Origin: Sclerurus mexicanus | Taxonomy: Eukaryota; Chordata; Aves; Passeriformes; Furnariidae | Assembly: GCA_013396755.1 (NCBI GenBank) | Contig: VWZF01001789.1 | Location: 744,001 to 808,000, forward strand | Length of the DNA stretch: 64,000 bases | Reading direction: 5' to 3' | Part shown: positions 50,961 through 61,370 of the stretch, piece after piece | Position numbering within the stretch: position 1 is the first letter of the stretch | Layout of the letters: every line of letters begins with the position of its first letter | The notes under the pieces: generated by a model | Told to the model about the DNA's origin: nothing | Database searches by the model: none | What the model saw: only the letters and a program-made list of their open reading frames with translations | Program-made: the position numbers and the translations under genes

Positions 50961-53079
50961 GCCAGTGTGCCTGAAGTCAGGGCGACAGCTGTACCAACAG
51001 AGGCAGTGACTAAGTCACTTTTTAAGTTAGATCCGGGTTATTGGAAACACATTTTCAGTCTTCTGATGTTTTCTCTTACAAATAGAAGCTATGAAGGCAT
51101 CATAACATTAAAGATAGAGTGAGTTCCAAAGACCCATAAGCTTCAGAATACAGAATCATACAGTCACAGCACAGAACAAATAGATCTTAACAGCTCCTGT
51201 AAGCATCTGTTGCTCAGTTTTTACATTTGGGTGAATGCATATGCACTTGTTACTGGGAAGTGGCAAAAGAAGGAACCTGGAACCAAGTAAAAGGATAATT
51301 TGTAAGAGTTAGTAAACTTTAAAAAAGAAAAACAAACAAACCAAGAAAAGCAACTGGATAGTTAGAAATATCTTTTGTTCATTCTATGGATTTTTACTGT
51401 AACATTAGAAATTATAAACTTAAATCACTGAAGTGTAACAAATGAGAGATTTTCAGCTGACCTGTTCAATTCAAGCTCAATGCCACCTTTGAGGTTGTAA
51501 ACAGATATCTATATAGACTGGAAGCTGAAATTCCTTTTCTGATTGCGTTCAAAGCAGTCAGTGTTCACAGAGCCTGATATTAAATTTCCTGTCTTATAAG
51601 ATTTTCTCTGCACTGGTATCAAGAGAAGTTTTACATTTCATTATAACAAGATCCAGTTTCACCTCCAGAATACACTTGATGTTTTGTATGCAGAAATTTA
51701 AGAACTGGATCTTAAAAGGTCAACCATTTTCCCCTTTTCTTCTTTTTTTCAAGACTTCCCTATCTTTCAAGCAGTTCCTTTCATTTCTTTAATTTACTGT
51801 CTTGTTAATAAGAAATCCAAACTATTCAAGCAAATAGTGTTATAATGAATGCTTGACTTGTACAGTGCCAGCTTTTGTACTAAATTATTCAGATAAAAAT
51901 AAACACAAAGAGTTTAAAAACAAGCTAACACAATGAACTAGACTGCATAAAGAATTAATGAAAAACAGTGCAAATATTTGTTGGTAAATTTAACTGTGAG
52001 GATTAAGTGAAAAGGGAAGAGATAATTTTATACAAAAAAAAAAAAGGCAGATAAAGTAAATACTCTTCCTCGTGTTTGCCACACTGGTAGATCTACTGTA
52101 GCTGTTCATGCAGGAATTTTTCTAAAGATTTATTTCATATTCCTGATGTCTATATGGTCATTTAATAGGTGACCCAAATTACTCAAGGAGGCCTCTATGT
52201 GAAGACTGCTTTTAACTTGTGTTATTTTATTACTTAATTACACCTTAAGAAAATGCAAATGAGAGAAGGGAAATTCCTGCATCATCTCATTGCCATTTGA
52301 ATGTCTGTTCTCTTTTGCACATATAGGTGTGCAGTGCTGTTTTAGATGACCTAATGGTGATTTAGTCCAACTATTCCCCAGATACTACCTGGGCACCAGG
52401 GGGTCTCTAATTCACAAGTGTGTGTTTCACCTGTGCAAAGGACACAAATAAATGAGGCTATGGGCTCTGTGTTGCCCTTGCCATACCTGCTGCCTATCTA
52501 GTCAAGTATTGTGGGAATATCAGACTTCCCCCAAGAGGTGTCTACAGCTGACAACTTTTCATGTCCACAGATGCTCTCATACAGCTATGCTCTGGTTAGA
52601 TAGACACACATAGTGGCTGCCACAGCTCCCCAGGGACTGCAAACATTACCTGTCACAGCTGGACTTTAGATTCAAAGCCTGCTTCTGTGTCCCCAGAGTA
52701 AATAGTCAGGGTAGACAACTTTACTGAGGGGATTCAGATGTTAATAGAGGTTTATATAGGGAGAAAAAGAAGGTATCTTTCTATGGATGCTTATGTTTGA
52801 TTCCCTGGAAGGGACCCACTAGTTTTCATGTAAGTCTGTGTTATATTACCCATTTTTCAAGTCTTGGGAGAGAGTGTCAATTCAGTCAGCTTAGCACGAA
52901 TTAATGAAAAACAGCAGCTCATGAAGAAAAACTAGTTATTTTTAATTAGATGAGCTGAGAAAACTGTCAGAGTAACACCAGTAATGAATAAAAGGCCTTC
53001 ATAATAAAGTATCCAGGACAAAGTGATACAGTGCCAATCACACCAATCAGTTCAGACTGTGCAAGTCAAAACATTATGT
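50961..53079. other. Unique non-coding stretch
   Basis: No gene is recognised. The part from 52,330 to 52,740 is less AT-rich and could be an old repeat, but no family could be assigned. A short A/C-rich patch lies near 51,320-51,350. Confidence 0.5.
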
Positions 53080-53198
53080 TGGGGTTTTTTCTGTTGATTG
53101 GACTGGGGTTTTTGTTTGGTTTTTTTTTGTTTGTGGTTGTTTTTTGTTTTGATTTGTTTTGTTGGGGTTTTTTTGTTTGTTTTGTTGTTTTTTTTTAA
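53080..53198. repeat. Long T/G-rich simple repeat
   Basis: About 120 bases almost only of T and G on the plus strand: GGGGTTTTT, TTTGTTTG, TTGTTTTTTG and similar units. It is the longest such tract in the window and ends just before the 53.2 kb open frame. Confidence 0.88.
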
Positions 53199-53216
53199 AG
53201 GTATAGCTTATTTCTT

Positions 53217-53627
53217 GTGGGGTTTATGTTTCTTGGTTGTTTTTTTTTTTCCCCCATAAAATATTCTAGAGTACTGAAAGGAAAATGGTTTATACCTTGT
53301 TGTCACATCATACAGATGCTTCTAAAGCAGAAATATGGGTATCCCGTAGTCTTTCATCTAGCTGCTGCTGTGATTTGTGAGCATGTATGGAAGCGCTTCA
53401 CAGTGCTCATGAACTGGGATTTTGCTGTGCTGTACAAACACAGGACAATTGCCTTCAGCTCCAAAACACTTCCTAACTTACCAGTCTTTCCAGATAGGGC
53501 TTTCTATAGAAACAAAAATCTCACTGCGGTTATTACTGTTCTTATATACTACCAGCACTCTGTGCAGAACATACTTCCTTGCTATCTAGGAAAAGCAAGA
53601 CATGTAGATAATTCATATATAACTTAG
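53217..53627 (+). other. Open frame of 136 codons, doubtful coding
   Basis: The longest plus-strand open frame in the window. Its first ~12 residues are low complexity (a phenylalanine run from a T tract). The rest is hydrophobic with aromatic and basic residues mixed, with no signal peptide followed by a clear mature part, no repeat and no domain that I recognise. There is no splice or promoter context I can defend, and the T/G-rich repeat lies just upstream. In AT-rich DNA of this length a chance frame of this size is plausible. I list it only because it stands out in length. Confidence 0.12.
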
Positions 53628-54899
53628 TCACATATAGAAATTTCAAAGCACACCCAGTATTTCATTATGCCTTAAGATTTTGATTTAAAGAAACCCCACC
53701 ATATTTAAAGGACTGTACTGTTCTCCTCTGTCTGAATTCAAAGATGCACAGCAGACAGCTATGTGCAAGAATTAACTTTTATTTATTTCATTTTGTTTGT
53801 GACAGATTCATTGTTTGCTTTTGCCAGGCTCCAAATCACCCACTGAACAACATGAATATTCAGGAGTTGTCAGCAGCTGCAGCTGGCTTGATTTTCTCAA
53901 GAATTCAAGTATAAACAATGACAATGAATTCACTTTTGTATGCAGTAATTGTGCATGAGCTGTTCTCTGATATGATTATTTCAAAACTTTTTGAAAAAGT
54001 CTGAGAAACATTCATGGTTATCCCAAAACCTCATCAGCCTCAAAGCTTTGAAGAAGTCCATGATTTTTTTTCTGTTAAGTCATAAATATCTGCTGCCTTA
54101 TAGACAAATTTAGGAACATATGCAGACACAGTGAACTCATCAAGGTACATGAATTAAATTTCCTGGATGTGATTTCAGAACAGGATATCAGTCTTTAGTG
54201 ACTAAATATGTGTTTCTGGAAGGGACAGTTTGTGATTGTCCAGAGGAAGATGCTACAACATAGAATTCTAGATGAATTCTAGAATTCTGGATCAATATGT
54301 GAATATTTCAGACTCTTAAGTCTGTGAGTGCATTTATTCTCTTCATGAAGATTCTGGAGACCTAAGTTACACATATGCATGATGTTCATGTTACAGGCAG
54401 GATGACTGTGGTAACTAGTGAATAATGAGGTCTATGGGATTTGTACTAACAGAAGGTCATAGCAGCAACACAGACTTTAGAGAATGGCTGGGAGAAAATC
54501 TCCAGTTAGGTGTGGTTTGATTAATGGGAAGATACTGCTTGATATGATTGAGAATGCTGTAGTCTTCTGAGATATCTCAGATATACTGCTACAGGAAGAA
54601 AACCAATTGTTTTCTAGATTTAAAAAGGAGTCAATTATATTCAAACAGACTCCTAAATAACAGCATTTGCTGTAACAGCAGCTTGGATTTTCACAAGGAG
54701 TGGCTAGCATTTTCTTTTTAGTGGCTGTTGTTTAATAAGGTTGTTGTTGAACACATACCTGAATAAGAACCTGCCTTGACTGTATGTTATAGTTTCAACA
54801 ATCTGTTGGAATTCTTTCCTAAAAGCTTGGAGGCAACGCCTTAGTCTGTAAAAGTGGTTAACAAAGGGTGAGATGACTATTCATATCCTGATGTTAATC
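53628..54899. other. Unique non-coding stretch
   Basis: No gene is recognised. A small palindromic patch with three GAATTCTAGA-like units lies near 54,262-54,290. Confidence 0.5.
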
Positions 54900-55261
54900 G
54901 CTTAGCTGGGGCCTTTTGTTCTGGTCTCTCCCCAGGCCAGCAGGGGGAGGGAGAATGTCTTGGGGAGGTGTGGGGGGGAAGTTGCAGGGGGTTTCTGCAG
55001 TTTCCTGCACAGGTCAGGAGCTGCAGCGATCAGCAGAGTGAGCAAGGCACAGGCACAGTGGTGTCTGGCATTGCTGGATAACTGAGACTCTGCCTTCTCA
55101 TCCCTGACTTGACCATTTTCATCTTTGGACAACTGTGGGCATTGCAGGAGCTGCCGTGGAGAGGAGAGAGAGAGAACTCCTGTTTGCTGTACTTCAGAGA
55201 TCAGTCTCCTTCTGCTGCTCTCGTCATCGACATCACTGCTGCTGACCTGGTAACGTGCCAT

Positions 55262-55401
55262 CCCTGGAGAGAGAGAGGCCAGCCGGCCGGGGCGTGACAT
55301 TGCCTCCTGCTGTCCGTAAATATAACTGCATCCCCTGGGAGAGAGAGAGGGCAGCTGCTGAGGTTCGACATCGCCACCTGCTGTCCTTAGATCCAATTGC
55401 A
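55262..55401. repeat. Tandem repeat, ~70 bp x 2
   Basis: Copy 1 begins CCCTGGAGAGAGAGAGGCC at 55,262; copy 2 begins CCCCTGGGAGAGAGAGAGGG at about 55,332. Both continue with a GACATYGCCWCCTGCTGTCC block and a short tail (AACTGCA or CAATTGCA). A weaker related unit with GGAGAGGAGAGAGAG and CATCGACATCAC lies upstream from about 55,155. Confidence 0.87.
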
Positions 55402-55547
55402 GGCCTTTTTTTTTGGGGTAGCCAAAAGACCTTTTAACTGTTTGCCTTGTTTGGGGAGGGGGGAGGTTTTATTACAAGAAGTTGGTGTTTGGTCCTTTCT
55501 GGATATACATATAAATGTATTGTGGTTAAGAACTGTTATCTTTTTCC

Positions 55548-55566
55548 ATATATATATATATATATT
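55548..55566. repeat. (AT)n microsatellite
   Basis: Nineteen bases of alternating A and T inside the AT-rich end of the probable LTR. Confidence 0.92.
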
Positions 55567-55640
55567 TTCCTAATTAAAGTTCTGTTTTCTAAATTTAAAA
55601 GGAGAGGGATTATTTTTTGGTCAACATAGATATCTTAGTT

Positions 55641-58152
55641 CTCCCCTTCAACTAAGACACTGTAGAATTTGGTCAATGTGAATATTCTTGTTTGTCCCTG
55701 TGTACTCTTCTGAAGAGCATCACTATTCCTTTAAGGGTCAGAATTAAATAGGTTCATGCTCTTTGAAATAAAATAGTTAGAGTGAAGACATTTTTATGTA
55801 ATTTGCATTTCAGAACACAGTCTATTACTTATAATAGAATTCTGGTTTGGGTTACTCCTAACTTCCTGAGACACAAATACTTGGGACTGGAAATTTTCCA
55901 TTCTTGGTATAAATTTATTTGAAAGTTTGATTACAACTTGGGTAACCTTTTGGGAAGTTTGAAATTACAGAGTAGTGTCTATTTTTAAGAATGGTCTAAT
56001 CTAATTTTTGCACTAAACAATAATTATCTTCACTTGTGAACACTCTGTGTGCATTCCTTTTTCCTCTCTTCAGAAGATGTTCAGTGAAAGCAGCAGTGCA
56101 GGGTAAGAAGGTACTGCCTTTAGAGAATGAAAAAGAGGCAAATTTAGGTTCAGGCAGTTTTCCCTTATTTTGAAAGGAGAGAGCCTGAATCAACTATCAA
56201 TTATGAAAAAAGGGCAAGATGGAAGTCAATATATAAATACCTGAAAATGCGGAGCAGGGGGGGAAGTCTATATATGACAGACAAAAGTCTACAAATGAAA
56301 GAAAAAAGGTCAAATCAACACGAAGTTTACTTATTTTGCTGAGCCTGGTTGTGGTGATGGTATGCATAATCATTTCTTATGAGTACCCTGAGACACCCAT
56401 CAGTGAAGGTAAACTTTATCCGTGTGGGCAAAACCTCGGCAGAACTTCCACAGTACCCTTATCTTACTATTTTGAATAGTTAAAAGGGACTAGAATTGAA
56501 CATGGATCTTTTCTTGGTCTTCTGGCCCAGCCTGGATTTTATCCATCATATCTGTCAACTTCAATATGAAATTTAGCACAGCATGATAGCATGGTATAGC
56601 ATATAATCATGAGGAATGGATACATTCAGGAAATACTATTATCCTACTCCTAACTACAGTTTACAGCTAGGCGCAGTTGGCAATTAAATGAGGATATTTG
56701 GACTTAAAGTGATTTTCCACAGTGCTAAAATCCTTCTGGACTCAATATAGGCAAGAATTACCCTCACTGCTATATAATTTGTTATATGTAAAAGGAAGAG
56801 GGGTAACTTCAAGAAAACTGTGACCTTTAGACATGATGCCAGGAAATCAGACAATTCCAAAGCTATGGATCAGACAAAATATCCCAAGAAAGTGGATGGA
56901 TTAGGACTATGCAGAATAAAATTTCAGGGAAGACTTAAGATATACAGGTGATGCTTGTAGTGCTTAGTATATAGTAAAAAACTATAAATGCAGTTAAATG
57001 CTTGAGATGGAAATAAGTTGTATTCAATGAATATAAAATATGATCATCATCAACGCACAAGGATCTCAAAAAGATATTAAGAGAAGTGAGAATCATACTT
57101 TATAGCAAAGGCTGCAAAGAAAATGACTCATGTACCAGATAATGGAAATAACAATTACAATTACAGTATAGCATATAACAAGGGAATGAGTCATAAACCA
57201 CTTGAATCAGAGAAGACAAACTGACAGTTTCATGGGGAGGAGAAATGCAATGGCTGATACGAAAAATAAAAAACAAACAAACAAAAACCTGAGTTGTGAA
57301 AAACAATTCTCTTGAAAGGGGCAAAAAGCCTAGCATTTGTTGTACAGTTCCAAGTGCTGTCTCTGACATTCTATGTTAATGGTTACACTGTGGCATTTGC
57401 ATTTCTCCTTATTGACCACAAAGGAAGGGTGACTCTTCATTCATGCTGTGTAACTCATGAACAAGAGCAATTGCAATTGCAATGACTAAACTATTATCTC
57501 AAAGAACAGACAAGATGCATTTAACTGGACTTTGATCAGCTCAGCGGAGCTTGGAAAACTGAATCTCTATGTGAGCCCCAAATCCTCTTTTGAGTTTCTT
57601 CACTTCAAGGCCAAAACTGGTTATGTAGTGAATGACATATGGCAGAAGGCAAGCACAGGGTGGTGCTGACGGATCCCCAAGCATGACACAAATCATGTTT
57701 TAATGTGATTCTGAGTTTTCTGTACATCAAAACAAACGTGAAGTCTGTTTGGAAACAGTTTCCACTATATCAGACCCCTTAAAATTTGGCAGAACTGCCA
57801 GAGGAGAAGTTCTTGTGGCAAACTTTTCTTGATTTTCCTCATGATCTGACTACACAGCATTTGAAACTCATGGTGCTTAAGAATTCAATCTAATTTAGTC
57901 TTGAACTTTAATGAGTTAAAACATTTAAACAACCCACAACATAGGATTTCTTGGAGTGAGTTAGCACTCTCCTCATGCATTCAGACACCAGTGACTCAAA
58001 GTTATGTCTATGCAGAGAGCTTGGGTTAACTTCAGATGATCCTCAAAACTTACTGTCATATACCTGAAAAATACCAGGTTGACTTCCAACTCAGCCTACT
58101 TCTGAAACCTTTGCTTTCAGATAAGAGACCAAGATATTTCTACTATTTTTTG
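55641..58152. other. Unique non-coding stretch
   Basis: No gene or transposable element is recognised. A (CAAA)n-like patch lies near 57,268-57,288. Confidence 0.55.
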
Positions 58153-58692
58153 TCTCTGGCGGGGACAAAGTTCATTTTCTTCTTAGTAGCTAGTACAAGT
58201 CTGTGTTTGGGATTTAGTATGAAAATCATACTGATAGCACACTGATGTTTTGAATCTTGCTTACACTAAGTCAAGGAATTTCAGTGTCTTATGCTCTGCT
58301 AGTGAGGAGCTGCACAAAAAGCTGGGAGGGAGTATAGCCAGGACAGGTGACTGGAATGGTTAAAAGAATATTCCGTACCAGAGTATGCCATGCCAAATAT
58401 ATAAACTGGAGGAGTTACCTGGAAGAGGAACCTATCACAGGTATGGTACAGGCTTGGTATTGATCAGTGGGTGGTGGCCAACTGTATTGTGAATCACTTG
58501 TTTTTCTTGGGTTCTGTTACTCTCCTCCTCCCCCTTATTATTAAAATTCTTATATTTTGTTTCAGTTGTTAAATTGTCCTTATCTCAACCCATGAGGTTT
58601 ACCTTTTCTTTCTGGTTCTCCTTCCCACCAGAGGAGAATGAGTCAGAGTCTGCATTGTGGTTAGTTGCTGTCTGGGCTTAACCACATCAGCA
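58153..58692 (+). mobile_element. ERVL-type solo LTR, plus strand
   Basis: The same broad LTR family as at 18.2 kb but a more diverged subtype. In order: GGGGACAAAGTTCATTTTCT, CTTAGTAGCTAGTAC, ACTGATAGCACACTGATGTTT, AGCTGGGAGGGAGTATAGCC, AGGACAGGTGACTGGAATGG, AGAATATTCCGTACC, and a TATA-like AATATATAAACTGG near 58,397. ATTAAA, a possible polyadenylation signal, lies at 58,540-58,545, then TGTCCTTATCTCAACCCATG, and the end TTGCTGTCTGGGCTTAACCA. No internal retroviral region is present, so it is a solo LTR. The first bases are uncertain. Confidence 0.87.
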
Positions 58693-61262
58693 TTTCTCTT
58701 TTGTCTCCAAATCCAACTGGACTTGGCATCCAGTCCCTCTGTACTCAACTTTCTATCTGTGCTGCTTCCATGACAAAGAGAGGATCAGGATACCTGCAGA
58801 CCAGATCCTGAAAAATAGCATCACAGTGCTTAAAACAAAGAAACTTGGAATATCCATATTGATAGAAAAAAGAAGTGGAATGTGAGAAGTCTGCAATACG
58901 GACCCAGGTACAAATGAGGAAACATTAACTCAATTGACTCTGGTAAACTTTGCTGGGCTTTAACTTTAAAGACCTAATCTCTCCCCGTCTTTTTCCTTAT
59001 GTTCAGAAAATTGTTTTGTAGTTGTTTTCTTGTAAGACATGCCAGTTTAGAAACAATTCTGCAGGTTTTTTCCTTATACTTTTTGTACTTATATCAAACT
59101 GTTCGTTTGTCTTTTGATAAAATCTTAATTCCAGGCTAGACTAATCATATTAGCCCCTGCTATTGAAATAAGGCTGCGAAATGCGGTTCTAAGAGTCTTT
59201 CAGTCAATGACTAGACCTGAAAGGGTTTCTTCAATCCTCTCAAAAGATATTCAGATTCTATTATCTGTAATTCCATTAAACTCCAAAGAATTTGTGTGTG
59301 TGTGTGCAAAATGAAAGCAGTGTGTGTTTTGTTACATGCAGCCTAAGAAATTGTACAAATTTCTTCTAACATACTGTACAATTCTGGAATGTCTATTTTT
59401 CTTTTGGCAGCAATTTCCTTTGTGCAAACATCAATAGCATCTGAAGATGATTGAACTTGGTTTTTACCAGTTTCTTTATTATAAAATATTATCATCACCC
59501 CAGGATTATCAGAGGGATGAGAGGAAATGCTTCAGAACTAAACTGGTAATTGATACATTGTAATTTTTTCTCTGTTGACATTCTTCTTGCTTTCTGGTTG
59601 ATTCCCACTGTGTTTATAGTGTTTTATGGAATCAAACCAGATGAAGTTAATGCAAATCAGTTTTTTATTATAATAGGAATGAAAAACTGTATGAAACCGG
59701 AGAAAATAGAGCCATAATTTTCAATATATATAATTTTTAATTTCCCAAAGTATCATGTGCAGTTCAGGTAAAGCTAGCAAAACTTTTTTGAACAAAGCCA
59801 ATGCAACAGAACATCATGCAATTTTCTTTGCTAGCTTTGTCAAAACAGTAGAAAAACAATGTTAAACCTGATGATAATTTTTTTTTATTCCCAAATAAAA
59901 GTATCAAAGATTGGTTTATTTAGTTTATAAAAAAATACGGCATCTAAAGTGAAATTGAGGGGAAGAATAGTCACTAAAAAAATGTTGCTCTTTCCTAGCT
60001 ATAAATCTCACATTAATTTTGAAATCATGTGCATTTACCTTTGGCATTTGTCTTTAGAGATTACACTGTGTAGGTTATATTACATTGCCTGTAAAAGGCA
60101 GGATGTAAAATCTGTTGGAAATACACACGCTGGAAATAAACATGTTAGGCAAAGACTCAAGAATGATCTTTGACAGAAAGCTGCACATTCATGTTTTTTC
60201 AGGACCACATATCAAAAGATTAAGTACAAGCTGAAAACAATACAAACCAAACAGAAGAAGTTAGTGAAGTTTGGTGTTACAGCAGACGGAAGGTGATATG
60301 GAAAAGTCCCATTGCTGACATGGATTTCAGTGTTCAGATGCACTTACTACAGCAAATGAAAAGAAACACTGTGAAGTTCTCCGCTTCTGCAGCCCACTCA
60401 AAGGGTTTTATTAGGAAAAAATCAGCAAAATTCCTTTTAGCCTTATGGGACAGTTCAGAATTACAGAAATGTGTCTGATGGGGGAAACAGGGTCTGCAGG
60501 TCTATAAATTTTTCCCAGTGTAAACTTCCCCCTCATCATATGCATATCAGCAGAGGATCTTGAAAGAATGAGAACATCCTACTAATATTATAACACATTT
60601 CTTTAGTCACCCTTCAAATATAAAGGGGAAGCTCAAGGAGAAAAGTGAAGTCTCAAAACTCTAAGAGAAACTTTAAGACAAGGTAGAATACTAGGCCACC
60701 CTGGCTTGCCTGCCAAGGAGCTATTGCAGAACTCCATGTAGATTTTACGATTCTCTATAATGTTAGGATTCTGAACAGAAAATAGATTTTTCCATACTTG
60801 TCATTTAGTCAGTGTGCTGTGAATGACACCAAATTACACAGAACTGCAAAGAGGATGGAGTTAATGAAGGGAGCACAGCTGAATTAATAGAGAATGCAAG
60901 TACGAGTGGGAGGTAGTTTCCAGGCACAGCAGGAAGTCTGAGACACATCTTGTTTTTCCTAATCGGATGAAAAATAGATCACTCGTGCATACCCCATGCT
61001 GGTTTTCAAAACACTTGTACTGAAGCCCAATTTACCTTTATGGACTAATCAGGAGAAAAGAGTTTGCAGAAAAGTCCATTCAAAATGCAGCTCAGAGAGA
61101 GAGAAAACCAGATCTTTGGTGTATGTAGAAAGCAAAGAGTCTTATTGCAGGCAATGACACTCTGCCAGGGAATCTGGCTGATAAAATTAGCTCTCATTTC
61201 TGGCTATCCTAATAGCCAGCTTTCTGCTCTGAGCTAGAGAATTTTCCTATAAGAAATGGGAA
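58693..61262. other. Unique AT-rich non-coding stretch
   Basis: No gene or transposable element is recognised. A (GT)n microsatellite at 59.3 kb is listed separately. Confidence 0.55.
59293..59306. repeat. (GT)n microsatellite
   Basis: Seven GT units. Confidence 0.9.
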
Positions 61263-61370
61263 CACTCAAGGCCAGACTGTATGGGATTTTGAGCAACCTG
61301 GTCTAGTGGAAGGTGTCCCTAGATGATATTTAAGGTTCCTTCCAACCCAAATCATTCTGTGATTCTTTGA
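61263..61370 (+). mobile_element. CR1 LINE 3' end with internal deletion, plus strand
   Basis: Starts CACTCAAGGCCAGACTGTAT, then GAGCAACCTGGTCTAGTGG, AAGGTGTCCCT, AGATGATATTTAAGGTTCC, TTCCAACCCAAATCATTC and the tail TGTGATTCTTTGA. Between TGTCCCT and AGATGAT, the usual G-rich piece of about 25 bases (CCATGGCAGGGGGGTTGGAA in intact copies) is missing. It is a different CR1 subfamily from the copies at 14.5 and 32.0 kb. Confidence 0.93.

Larger units (their letters stand above)
54900..55640 (+). mobile_element. Probable LTR: GC-rich island with tandem repeat
   Basis: A second GC-rich island. The first ~500 bases are G/C- and GA-rich with an internal ~70-bp tandem repeat. Composition then switches to AT-rich with a TATATA tract and AATTAAAGTTCTGTTTTC, ending in a GGAGAGGGATTATTTTTTGG block, similar to the polyadenylation and U5 part of avian LTRs. 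No coding region of a retrovirus is attached. The 164-codon minus-strand frame (54,902-55,396) reads through the tandem repeat, so its product is repetitive, and it lacks any domain; I regard it as a by-product of composition. The ends are approximate and the family is unassigned. Confidence 0.5.

Noticed and set aside
51145..51190. A CR1 antisense tail (CAGAATCATACAGTCACAG)
   Set aside because: Only a few tail-like bases, without the GGTTGGAA or CTAGTCCAAC blocks that should follow.
52330..52740. A CR1 or LTR fragment
   Set aside because: GATTTAGTCCAAC resembles a CR1 antisense block, but the tail and neighbouring blocks are missing and the rest matches no family I know.
54902..55396. A 164-codon protein on the minus strand
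   Set aside because: The frame runs through a 70-bp tandem repeat in a GC-rich LTR-like block; the product is repetitive, has no domain, and openness is explained by composition.
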